Of a stretch of 57,137 nucleotides of DNA, positions 41,698-49,424 are shown piece by piece. Location: assembly GCA_003225495.1 (NCBI GenBank), contig QIAJ01000145.1, positions 1 through 57,137 of the forward strand, written 5' to 3'. How positions within the stretch are numbered: the stretch's first letter is position 1; each line of letters starts with the position of its first letter. The translations under genes and the position numbers were made by a program. The DNA comes from Acidobacteriota bacterium (GTDB taxonomy: Bacteria > Acidobacteriota > Terriglobia > Terriglobales > Acidobacteriaceae). The notes beneath the pieces are model-generated. The model was not told the origin of the DNA and made no database searches. It saw nothing but the letters and a program-made list of their open reading frames with translations.

Positions 41698-43269
41698 GTG
41701 GCTCAACACACCCCCACCGAATGTGACTTTCTGGTTGTCGGCGCGGGCATCGCCGGCTTGCGCGCCGCTGTCGAACTCGGGGAAGCGGGTCGGGTGCTGG
41801 TGCTTGCCAAGCGGCAGGTGTGCGACTCAGCAACGCATTACGCTCAGGGAGGAATCGCCGCCGCCCTCAGCGACGAAGACGAAGTCAGCCTCCATCTTCA
41901 AGACACCCTGGTCGCAGGCGACGGACTTTGTAATGTAGAAGCCGTTCGCGTGTTGGTCGAAGAAGGTCCGCCGCGCATTGAAGAACTCATCGAATGGGGC
42001 ACGCAGTTCGATCGCAACGGCACTAAGCTTGCCTTCACCCGTGAGGGCGCACATAGCCGCAACCGCGTGTTACATGCGCAAGGCGATTCGACTGGTCGCG
42101 AAATTCTGCGCGCGCTCTACGCCAAGGCTAAGACACTTAAAAATATCTTGGTGCTGGAATTTGAGATGTCCAGCGACTTGCTGCTCGAAGACGATCGCGC
42201 AGTTGGAGTGTCGGTTATCGGCGACGGTGGCGAGCTCCGGCAGATCACTGCTTCTGCCGTCCTACTCGCCACTGGCGGCCTCGGACAACTCTATCGCAAC
42301 ACTACAAACCCCGAGGTTGCGACCGGCGATGGCATCGCCATGGCTTACCTTGCGGGCGCAGATGTCAGCGACATGGAATTGATTCAATTCCATCCGACGG
42401 CCTTATACATCAAGAATGCTCCGCGCTTCTTGATTTCCGAAGCTGTGCGCGGCGAAGGTGCGTACCTTCGCAACATGGAGATGGATCGCTTCATGCACAA
42501 ATATCACGCTCAAGGCGACCTTGCTCCACGCGATGTGGTCGCACGCGCGATCGTTCATGAACTTGAAATCACCCGCAGTCCCGACCCCATCGTCTACCTC
42601 GATCTCACGCACCTCAAGCCTGACCACGTTCAACACCGCTTCCCGCGAATCTATGCCACTTGTATGAAGTACAACATCGATATCACAACAGAAGTAATTC
42701 CGATTCGTCCCGCAGCTCACTATGTCATGGGAGGCATTCTCACCGATCTCACGGGTCAGTCCAGTCTGCCCGGACTCTACGCAGCCGGCGAAGCGGCAGC
42801 CAACGGGGTTCACGGAGCGAATCGTCTGGCGAGCAATTCCCTGCTCGAAGGATTGGTATATGGCGCACGTGCGGGCCAGGCGATGCGAAACGACTGGCAC
42901 CGGGGTTTGCCAACCTTGAATCGGAAGCACGCCGCACCATCCAACGGTTCGGCAGATTCCGGTATTGAAGAACTGATCGGCCAAATTCGGGACGTGATGT
43001 GGAATAAAGTCGGAATTGTTCGCGATGGTTCCGGATTGCGCCAGGCAGTTGAAACCCTGCAGAGTCTCCGGTCCCGCGTTGTGGGCCCCGGAACGCGACG
43101 CGCCTTTGAGGGCCGCAACATTTTGACGTCCGGTCTGCTGGTTGCCCGTTCCGCTCTGGCCCGCGAGGAAAGCCGCGGGGGCCACTACCGCACCGACTAC
43201 CCTACTCACGACGATGCCAAATTCCTGAAACACTCAGTCATGCGCGGTGAGAAAATTTCATTTCAATAA
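41698..43269 (+). CDS. nadB: L-aspartate oxidase
   Basis: 523 residues from the GTG at 41698 (an in-frame GTG at 41680 gives 529). The FAD motif VVGAGIAGLRAA is at the N-terminus. HYAQGGIAAAL, the active-site IQFHPTALY and SEAVRGEGAYL with the catalytic arginine, and HYVMGGILTD are NadB/succinate-dehydrogenase features. It oxidises aspartate to iminoaspartate for NAD synthesis with NadA. A run of nine T bases separates a TACCAT box (41684-41689) from the GTG, with no SD, which fits leaderless start at 41698. Confidence 0.94.
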   Translation: MAQHTPTECDFLVVGAGIAGLRAAVELGEAGRVLVLAKRQVCDSATHYAQGGIAAALSDEDEVSLHLQDTLVAGDGLCNVEAVRVLVEEGPPRIEELIEWGTQFDRNGTKLAFTREGAHSRNRVLHAQGDSTGREILRALYAKAKTLKNILVLEFEMSSDLLLEDDRAVGVSVIGDGGELRQITASAVLLATGGLGQLYRNTTNPEVATGDGIAMAYLAGADVSDMELIQFHPTALYIKNAPRFLISEAVRGEGAYLRNMEMDRFMHKYHAQGDLAPRDVVARAIVHELEITRSPDPIVYLDLTHLKPDHVQHRFPRIYATCMKYNIDITTEVIPIRPAAHYVMGGILTDLTGQSSLPGLYAAGEAAANGVHGANRLASNSLLEGLVYGARAGQAMRNDWHRGLPTLNRKHAAPSNGSADSGIEELIGQIRDVMWNKVGIVRDGSGLRQAVETLQSLRSRVVGPGTRRAFEGRNILTSGLLVARSALAREESRGGHYRTDYPTHDDAKFLKHSVMRGEKISFQ

Positions 43270-43320
43270 GTCAGACCCGAGCGAGATTCTGAGCGGTAAA
43301 TGGCCTTTGCCGGAAGCCTT

Positions 43321-44229
43321 CTAAACCTTTTTTTTCTGAGGATACTTCAAAGAGGCCGCTATGGACGTTCCGAGCACCAGGACAGTGACGGCCAGTGTCC
43401 ATATCGTCGGAATGTGGAAATAATGCGCAACGATCATTTTCGCACCCACGAAAATCAACACAATTGATAAACCATAGTGAAGGTAATGAAAGAAATCCAT
43501 CATTCCCGCAAGCGCGAAATACATCGAACGCAGCCCTAAAATAGCGAAAACATTCGATGTATAGACGATGAAGGCATCCAACGTGATGGCGAGCACCGCG
43601 GGAATTGAGTCAACGGCAAATAGCACGTCGGTGGTTTCGATCAGGACCAGCACCACGAGCAGCGGAGTGGCGTACAGACCGGGACTGCGTACAAGAAACT
43701 TGCCGCCGACATAATCCTTCGTGACCGGCATCACCTTGCGAAACAGTAGGAGCACCGGATTTTTCTCAGGATGGATCTCAGTTTCACCCTGGCGCATCAG
43801 CTTGACACCGGAATAAATGAGCAAAGCGCCGAAGAAATAGGTAATCCATTCGAAGCGTTGAATCAGCGTAACGCCCGCAAGGATGAACAATCCGCGCATC
43901 ACGAGCGCGCCAACAATCCCCCAGAACAAAACCTTATGCTGATGATCGTCGTTCACCTTGAAATAGCGGAAGATCACAAGGAAGACGAAGAGGTTGTCGA
44001 CACTGAGCGAAAGCTCGACCACGTATCCGGTGACGAACTCCAGCATGCTGGAGCGTCCATGCCAGAAAAGTACGAACACCGCAAAAGCGGCGGCCAGCGC
44101 TATCCACACGCCCGACCACGACAGAGCTTCGCGAAACTCGACGCGCCGGGACCGGCGATTCAGCGCACCCAGATCGAGTGCCAGCATCGCGACCACAAAA
44201 ACGTTAAAAAGAATCCAGAAGAGAAGCAC
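43321..44229 (-). CDS. TerC/Alx-family membrane protein
   Basis: 302 residues starting at GTG, with about eight to nine hydrophobic helices. VVELSLSVDNLFVFLVIF and LVLIETTDVLFAVDSIPAVLAI are the TerC signature repeats with membrane aspartates. Alx/TerC proteins are linked to manganese export and alkaline or tellurite response. No ter operon is nearby, so a manganese-handling role is more likely than tellurite resistance. Confidence 0.92.
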   Translation of the reverse strand: MLLFWILFNVFVVAMLALDLGALNRRSRRVEFREALSWSGVWIALAAAFAVFVLFWHGRSSMLEFVTGYVVELSLSVDNLFVFLVIFRYFKVNDDHQHKVLFWGIVGALVMRGLFILAGVTLIQRFEWITYFFGALLIYSGVKLMRQGETEIHPEKNPVLLLFRKVMPVTKDYVGGKFLVRSPGLYATPLLVVLVLIETTDVLFAVDSIPAVLAITLDAFIVYTSNVFAILGLRSMYFALAGMMDFFHYLHYGLSIVLIFVGAKMIVAHYFHIPTIWTLAVTVLVLGTSIAASLKYPQKKKV

Positions 44230-44244
44230 AGTGGAATAGTAGAA

Positions 44245-44265
44245 CAGGTCTCAGGTCTCAGGTCC
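44245..44265. repeat. Tandem heptamer repeat CAGGTC(T/C) x3
   Basis: Three head-to-tail copies, CAGGTCT CAGGTCT CAGGTCC, just upstream of terC. This is the clearest tandem array of the GGTCA-type spacer family. The remainder of the 44230-44366 gap shows nothing else. Confidence 0.7.
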
Positions 44266-44366
44266 CAGCGGTCACGATAGGCGATTACAGTTCGGCCCCG
44301 ACATCAAGACCGTCCGTTTGTGAAGACGCGGCTTTCTGGGGCCTGTGAAAGCGCACACGTGACTGC

Positions 44367-45836
44367 CTATTTCGCCCGCCCACGTTTCCCACTCGCCCAG
44401 TCGTCCCACATATCCATGGACTTCAACTCTTCGTCGATGTGGGTCTCATGCAGTGTTTGCTCGATCTGCGCGCGATTCAGACGTGGACCAACGCGCTCAG
44501 GAACATTCGCCAGCGCAAAGCTCAAAACGGCGCCTTCGGCTACGTGCTTCTTGAGTTGCGGAAAGTCGACTTTGTCGTAGGTGTCAGAGGTTGCGTGGTA
44601 GTTCACCAAATAGTTCGCTTCATCCTGTTCAGCGACGAATGTCGGAACTCCTTCGAGCATGAAATCGAAATGGTCGGTGCCGGCTTCGGCCGTCGGAATT
44701 AGCCTTGCGGCGTCGAATTGCTCGAGCGGTGCTACCAGCGCGGCCGCTGAGGACGCAACATCCTTTCGTCCGCCGGTAGAGAAGCCGGTGGTCTTGCCGG
44801 TGCCTGAGTCAAAGATCACCACGCCCGCAGCCTTGTCGAGTTCATCGCGATGCGCCACGGCGTACATGCGCGAGCCGATCAGCCCCTCTTCTTCGCCGGA
44901 GAACAAAATAAAGCGCATGCTCCGGTGCGGCTTTAATCCTGAGCTTTTGATGGCTCGCAGTGCATCGATTACAAGTACGGCATTGCATCCATTGTCGAGG
45001 GCACCCGTTCCAAGTTCCCATGAATCCAAGTGCGCCCCGAGGATCACGAACTCGTCAGGCTTTTCGCTTCCGCGAACCTCCGCGACCACGTTCCACGACT
45101 TGATCGGCCCGCCAACTTTGTTGGGAATCGCCAGATCCGCCCATACAGGATTCGCGGAAGCAAGCAGACGGGCTATGCGCTCTCCATCTTCGCGCGCCAC
45201 CACCACCATGGGCAACTTGTCAATTTCCCCGAACCCCGAGTTGGTATGGCGATAAAGAATGTCATTATCACGCGTCGCCATAAATGCGATGGCTTTGGCC
45301 TTTCCTTTCACCGCGAGCGCAATCACGCTCGGTGCCTGCTCGTATTCCAAAAAGAGATCGGCCCAACTCGCCAAAACTTTTGTGTGTACCAGTAAAAGTT
45401 TGCCGGAGACGTCCCCTGCCTTTGCAAATTCGGCCGCGCTACCTTGGCCAACGTCCATGACCGGGACATGCTTCCCCGCCGCCAGCGCCGGTGCCCACGC
45501 GATCGACACAGCGCGAATGGGAAAGGCAGTCCCCGAATAGGTGGACGCAGTCATCGAAGTTGCGCCCTCCGCCCAGGATTGCTGAATCGTGAACTCTTCC
45601 GTATGAACGCTATCGGCACCGGCTTCCTTGAAGGCGGCGACTCCCCAATCGACCGCGCGCTGCATTGCCGGAGTTCCGGGCACGCGGCCACCGATTTCAT
45701 CGGTGAGACGGCGAAGATTGTTTTCCAGAGGCGACGATTTCAGCGCTTCCTGAATCAGCTGATCGTTAGAGTTGTCAGCAGCGAATGACGCGAAAGCAAA
45801 AAGAGGCAGTCCCAACCATACAAGTTTGCGAAGCAT
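44367..45836 (-). CDS. Secreted M28-family peptidase with PA domain
   Basis: 489 residues with a signal peptide (LVWLGLPLFAFASFAA). A protease-associated insert (about 125-245) precedes the zinc aminopeptidase core: GAHLDSWELGTGALDNG (H269, D281), SGEEEGLIGS (E315/E316), GTDHFDF (D388) and NYHATSDTYDKVD (H414). All five di-zinc ligands and the general base are present, so it should be active. It resembles carboxypeptidase Q and bacterial secreted aminopeptidases. TCTAAT lies 8 bases before the ATG, a candidate -10 close to the start. Confidence 0.92.
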   Translation of the reverse strand: MLRKLVWLGLPLFAFASFAADNSNDQLIQEALKSSPLENNLRRLTDEIGGRVPGTPAMQRAVDWGVAAFKEAGADSVHTEEFTIQQSWAEGATSMTASTYSGTAFPIRAVSIAWAPALAAGKHVPVMDVGQGSAAEFAKAGDVSGKLLLVHTKVLASWADLFLEYEQAPSVIALAVKGKAKAIAFMATRDNDILYRHTNSGFGEIDKLPMVVVAREDGERIARLLASANPVWADLAIPNKVGGPIKSWNVVAEVRGSEKPDEFVILGAHLDSWELGTGALDNGCNAVLVIDALRAIKSSGLKPHRSMRFILFSGEEEGLIGSRMYAVAHRDELDKAAGVVIFDSGTGKTTGFSTGGRKDVASSAAALVAPLEQFDAARLIPTAEAGTDHFDFMLEGVPTFVAEQDEANYLVNYHATSDTYDKVDFPQLKKHVAEGAVLSFALANVPERVGPRLNRAQIEQTLHETHIDEELKSMDMWDDWASGKRGRAK

Positions 45837-45885
45837 AGCGGAGAATTAGAAATGAAATAGCCGAAAAGTGGAAGAGGCAGGAACC

Positions 45886-45947
45886 ACAGGTCACGAATGA
45901 CCGGTCACAAGTTCTGCTTTGCCTGTGACCTGTAACCCGTGACCTGT
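45886..45947. repeat. Inverted GGTCAC repeats after the ABC operon
   Basis: ACAGGTCAC (45886-45894) is complementary to GTGACCTGT at 45925-45933 and again at 45939-45947. The structure lies just after the permease stop on the minus strand and may end the ABC operon transcript. It belongs to the same GGTCA-type family. Confidence 0.55.
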
Positions 45948-45951
45948 TTTT

Positions 45952-46710
45952 CTAGGCTGGCACCAAGCCCCAGCGTTCTTGCAGTTTGCGCTCCATGGTG
46001 CGGAAGACGAGACCATCGATAATGAAGCCCAGGATAATGATTAGGATCATCACGGCGAGGACCTGATTCATGTCGTTCAGATCGCGGCCCATCATGAGAA
46101 GTTGACCCAGGCCGAGGCTCAGGAAAATCATTTCCGCCTGGATGAGCGAGCGCCATCCGAATGCAAAGCCCTGTTTCAGACCGCTCACGATGAAGGGCAA
46201 GCTGGCCGGCAGCAGGACAGACCAGAAAAGCCGGAACCCCTTCGCTCCAAGATTGCGTCCAGCCATCCCGTAGATTTTCGGCATCTGCTTACGGCCATCT
46301 TCCATTGCTATGGTCACTGACAGCAGCGAACCCATGAGCACGACGAAGAGTATGGCCTTCTCGGTTAATCCGAACCAAAGCACTGCCAGCGGGATCCAGC
46401 AAATGCTGGGAAGCGATTGCAGACTCACCAGCAGTCCGCCAAGAGTGTCCTCGAGAAACTTGTAGCTGCCCACTGCGAGCCCAAGGATCATTCCAAGCAC
46501 AACCGAAAGGCTGTAGCCGATCAGCATGCGTTTCATCGTGACCGCGATTCCGATCCAGAAACTGTGGTCCTGAAAGCCGGCCCAAAGTGATTCCGCTACG
46601 CCCCACGGCGGCGGAAACAGGTACGGAGGCCAGATATGCGCCTTTGCAACCAAGGCCCAAATCCCGATCAGTACGCAGTAAAAAACAATTTGCTTACTTA
46701 GCTTTTTCAT
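45952..46710 (-). CDS. ABC transporter permease, sulfonate/nitrate/taurine type
   Basis: 252 residues from the ATG at 46710 (KKLSKQIVFYCVL), overlapping the ATPase gene by 17 bases. Six helices and the EAA loop (EDGRKQMPKIYGMAGRNLGAKGFRLF) are visible; LPFIVSGLKQGFAFGWRSLIQAEM follows. It is the membrane channel of the SsuC/TauC/NrtB group. Together with the ATPase and binding protein it completes an importer. No sulfonatase or monooxygenase (ssuD, tauD) is adjacent. Confidence 0.92.
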   Translation of the reverse strand: MKKLSKQIVFYCVLIGIWALVAKAHIWPPYLFPPPWGVAESLWAGFQDHSFWIGIAVTMKRMLIGYSLSVVLGMILGLAVGSYKFLEDTLGGLLVSLQSLPSICWIPLAVLWFGLTEKAILFVVLMGSLLSVTIAMEDGRKQMPKIYGMAGRNLGAKGFRLFWSVLLPASLPFIVSGLKQGFAFGWRSLIQAEMIFLSLGLGQLLMMGRDLNDMNQVLAVMILIIILGFIIDGLVFRTMERKLQERWGLVPA

Positions 46711-47623
46711 CGGCGTACTCCACTTCCAGGGATTTGTTGATCTCATCGCGCAAACAATCCAGAATCTCTCGTGCGGTGCGTGCCACATCTGTCTCTTCAA
46801 TATGTCGCGGACGCGGCAGATGAATCGCAAACTCCTGCTTAACGCGGCCGGGACGGAAGGTCATCAACGCCACTCGATCGGCCAGGCGTACCGCCTCGCG
46901 GACGTTGTGAGTCACGAAAATGATGGTGCGACCGGTTTCCGCCCAGATGCGCTCCAGTTCGTCGTGCAGAAGATCGCGAGTCTGAGCGTCAAGAGCCGCG
47001 AAAGGCTCATCCATTAGGAGAACATCAGGCTCGGTCGCGAGCGCGCGTGCCAGTGCGACTCTTTGCCGCATGCCGCCGGAAAGCTGATGAGTATAGCTAT
47101 CGCGGAATTTCGAAAGATGAACCAACCGAAGGTAGTACTGAATTTTTTCTTCTCGTTCGGCTTTCGAAATGTTTTTCATCTTCATGCCGAACTCAACGTT
47201 TTGTCCAACCGTCAGCCACGGGAACAGGCCGAGTTCCTGAAAGATCAGAATTCGATCCGTACCGGGTCCGCTCACGGCTTTACCGTCGACCAATACCTGT
47301 CCGGAGCTCTGCTGATGTAAACCGGCTATCAAGTGCAATAAAGTCGACTTGCCGCAACCCGAAGGCCCGACTATGCAGAGAAATTCTCCAGGCTGGACCT
47401 GAAGACTGATGTTCTCGAGTGCGATCAGGCGTCCCTTAGAGTTTGTTTTGTAACTCAGCGAAATGCCATCCAGTGCAACTTTCGGCACGACCTGGGTAGA
47501 TTCCGGCCGCATCGGTAGCACAGCAACCGATGAAACAGGCTTGCCGCGCAAGACGTTGGCGCGCCCGATAATTCCTCTGTGGTCTGGCGGGATCGGATAT
47601 GCGTTCTGAGGGTTGGTGCTCAT
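46694..47623 (-). CDS. ABC transporter ATP-binding protein, sulfonate/nitrate/taurine type
   Basis: 309 residues. Walker A is GPSGCGKST (86-94), the signature LSGGMRQRVALARAL near residue 180, and Walker B VLLMDEPFAALD near 200, with the H-loop FVTHNVREA. This is the SsuB/TauB/NrtD class. It has about 45 extra N-terminal residues before the usual start of the domain, the start supported by the 4-base overlap with the binding-protein gene upstream. It powers the permease encoded next. Confidence 0.93.
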   Translation of the reverse strand: MSTNPQNAYPIPPDHRGIIGRANVLRGKPVSSVAVLPMRPESTQVVPKVALDGISLSYKTNSKGRLIALENISLQVQPGEFLCIVGPSGCGKSTLLHLIAGLHQQSSGQVLVDGKAVSGPGTDRILIFQELGLFPWLTVGQNVEFGMKMKNISKAEREEKIQYYLRLVHLSKFRDSYTHQLSGGMRQRVALARALATEPDVLLMDEPFAALDAQTRDLLHDELERIWAETGRTIIFVTHNVREAVRLADRVALMTFRPGRVKQEFAIHLPRPRHIEETDVARTAREILDCLRDEINKSLEVEYADEKAK

Positions 47624-48630
47624 TGAATGGCCTTCTTTCCCTTTTCCGCGAGAACCTGGTTCAGCAGCGAGAGATCGTAGAGGTTCGAGAGATCCGGCAT
47701 CTGGCGGCCCAGAAACCCGGCGTCAAACGCGGATTTCGCCGCGGTCAACAGCGCCGAACGCAACGGATCGTAGGTGACCTGCATCCGCCCAAAAGCATCA
47801 TCCAGCAGGACGTCGGGCAAAGGCTTCCCCGTTTCTTTCTGGATCTGCTGATTGAGGAGCTTCTTGGCCTCTGGTAAATGTGCGCCGATCCATTCGGTTA
47901 CTTCGACGTGAGCGCGAATCCAGTCCTTCACAAGATCCGGATGCTCTTTCAGAAATTGGGTTCGCACAATCAGGTGCGAAGTGACGAATTGTCCGTTAGG
48001 CCAGAGCGTGCGCTCGTCCAAAAACAACCGGCCGTTGCCTTCGCGGATCAGGCGCGTAGCCCAGGGCTCGGGAGCCCAAGCAGCGTCCAGTTCCTTCTTC
48101 GTGAAAAGTGTGAGCTGGTCCGGATTTGCGAGCGGAATCACCTGCACATCCCCACCTTTGTCGGTGGACTTCATGCCGTGCGCGATGAGCCATGCCCGCA
48201 GCGCGACGTCTTGTGTGTTCCCCATCTGGGGCGACGCGACTTTCTTGCCGTGGAAATCTTCAGGCTTCTGAATTCCCGAATCATTTCGGACCACCAGGGC
48301 TGCCCCGCCACTCGTGGCGCCCGCTACGATTCGCAACGCTTCCCCGTTGGATCGAACGTAGCCCGAGATTGCCGGGTTCGGCCCGATGTAAGTCATATCA
48401 ATCGCCCCCGCGAAAAGCGCTTCGATCGCGGATGGCCCGGCATTGAAGCTCTTCCAGTCGATGGTGACCTTTGGCCCCATACGCTTTGCAAACCAGCCAT
48501 TGGCCTTGCCGACCATGGCTTGCGAATGCGTGATGTTGGGAAACGCCCCGACGTGAATGACGGTTTGCGCTGAGGCGAATATCCCAGCGATCAAAACAAA
48601 GACTGCAGGGATGAAGCTCCGCTTAGTCAT
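47620..48630 (-). CDS. ABC transporter periplasmic substrate-binding protein, SsuA/TauA/NrtA type
   Basis: 336 residues from ATG 48630, with GAGG just upstream, overlapping the Rrf2 gene by 8 bases. A signal peptide (RSFIPAVFVLIAGIFASAQ) precedes VIHVGAFPNITHSQAMVGKANGWFAKRMG. The SsuA-like region includes ALFAGAIDMTYIGPNPAISGYV. Such proteins bind alkanesulfonates, taurine, nitrate or related anions; the substrate here is not determined by sequence. Coupling to an Rrf2 regulator favours sulfur. Confidence 0.9.
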   Translation of the reverse strand: MTKRSFIPAVFVLIAGIFASAQTVIHVGAFPNITHSQAMVGKANGWFAKRMGPKVTIDWKSFNAGPSAIEALFAGAIDMTYIGPNPAISGYVRSNGEALRIVAGATSGGAALVVRNDSGIQKPEDFHGKKVASPQMGNTQDVALRAWLIAHGMKSTDKGGDVQVIPLANPDQLTLFTKKELDAAWAPEPWATRLIREGNGRLFLDERTLWPNGQFVTSHLIVRTQFLKEHPDLVKDWIRAHVEVTEWIGAHLPEAKKLLNQQIQKETGKPLPDVLLDDAFGRMQVTYDPLRSALLTAAKSAFDAGFLGRQMPDLSNLYDLSLLNQVLAEKGKKAIQ

Positions 48631-49126
48631 GTCCCTCTTTCCCACCTGCGTGGACCATCAAGGGCACTACACTGGCTTCCCCCTTCTTCTTGCTGCTGCG
48701 ACGTGCCGGACCTGCACCCGGCTTGGTCATCAAATCGGCAAGCGTCGTGTTTTCGAGAATCTTGGCCGCCGCGTCGCGGACGTCCAGGAAAACCTGATAG
48801 AGAGCGCGGTGGTCGGCGTCGCGCGTAATGAGTCCGCGCAACTGTTCGGCATCGCCGAATGGCGCCAATGGACCATCCACCAGGCGGATGATTTCGCTCA
48901 ACCGGATCTCGTCGGGGGGACGACGCAACTGGTATCCACCCTTCGCTCCTCGCGCACTCTCCACGATCCGCGCATTCTTCAGTTCCAGAAGAATCAACTC
49001 CAGAAACTTTTCCGGCAGACTCTCTTCGTACGCGATGTCCCGAATACGGATCGCGCCCTGGTTGTAGCGGCGCGTCAACATCATCAGGGCTTGCAACGCG
49101 TACAACCCTTTTTGAGAGATCTTCAT
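48623..49126 (-). CDS. Rrf2-family transcriptional regulator (cysteine-free)
   Basis: 167 residues. The winged-helix start ISQKGLYALQALMMLTRRY, IRIRDIAYEESLPEKFLELILLELKNARIVES and RGAKGGYQLRRP are the Rrf2 DNA-binding signatures. Unlike IscR, NsrR or RsrR, it contains no cysteine, so it cannot bind an iron-sulfur cluster through cysteines. This places it with CymR-like regulators of sulfur metabolism. The C-terminal 35 residues are basic. It heads an operon with the three ABC importer genes and has a promoter with an inverted repeat at the predicted start site. Confidence 0.92.
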   Translation of the reverse strand: MKISQKGLYALQALMMLTRRYNQGAIRIRDIAYEESLPEKFLELILLELKNARIVESARGAKGGYQLRRPPDEIRLSEIIRLVDGPLAPFGDAEQLRGLITRDADHRALYQVFLDVRDAAAKILENTTLADLMTKPGAGPARRSSKKKGEASVVPLMVHAGGKEGHD

Positions 49127-49143
49127 CTGTTCCCCCGAGAATC

Positions 49144-49190
49144 CCTATCGAACTAATAGGCATTGTAGGCAATTGCAAGTTGGATGCCAA
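49144..49190 (-). promoter_or_regulatory. Promoter and operator-like inverted repeat of the Rrf2-ABC operon
   Basis: On the minus strand TTGGCA (49190-49185), an exact 17-base spacer and TACAAT (49167-49162) form a near-consensus sigma70 promoter. Starting one base after the -10 is CCTAT-N7-ATAGG (49160-49144), an inverted repeat covering the predicted transcription start. GGGGGAACAG then leads to the Rrf2 ATG. This is a textbook layout for autorepression. Confidence 0.7.
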
Positions 49191-49256
49191 AAGGTACGCG
49201 CTTGGTTCCTAAAATTTCCCCTTGAATTCAGCGGCTTACAGCCGGGAAAATCCGGG

Positions 49257-49311
49257 CCGTCCGCCTGCTTGTGCATGGATTTGCACTTCCGCGAGGCTAC
49301 CCAACGGACGG
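49257..49311 (+). other. Nested stem-loop in the leader of the CHAD-HD gene
   Basis: The 298-base gap between the Rrf2 gene and the CHAD-HD gene holds an outer stem CCGTCCG (49257-49263) / CGGACGG (49305-49311) enclosing GTGCA (49271-49275) / TGCAC (49282-49286). It lies about 115 bases before the CHAD-HD start. I could not match it to a known riboswitch. Confidence 0.35.
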
Positions 49312-49424
49312 TCTTGACCTGTGAGAAGCAGCGGTGTCCGGGATCTGGCAGATTTCCTACCCTTGCTGTTGTGGCGGTAGGACCCTCAAACACGCGACAA
49401 TGGATCACGCAAGGAAATTTCCTC

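Noticed and set aside
44245-44265. CRISPR-like direct repeats
   Set aside because: Units are 7 bases with no spacers; a simple tandem repeat, not an array.
49257-49311. Cyclic-di-GMP (GEMM) riboswitch
   Set aside because: The stem layout is loosely similar but the conserved GEMM core bases are absent.
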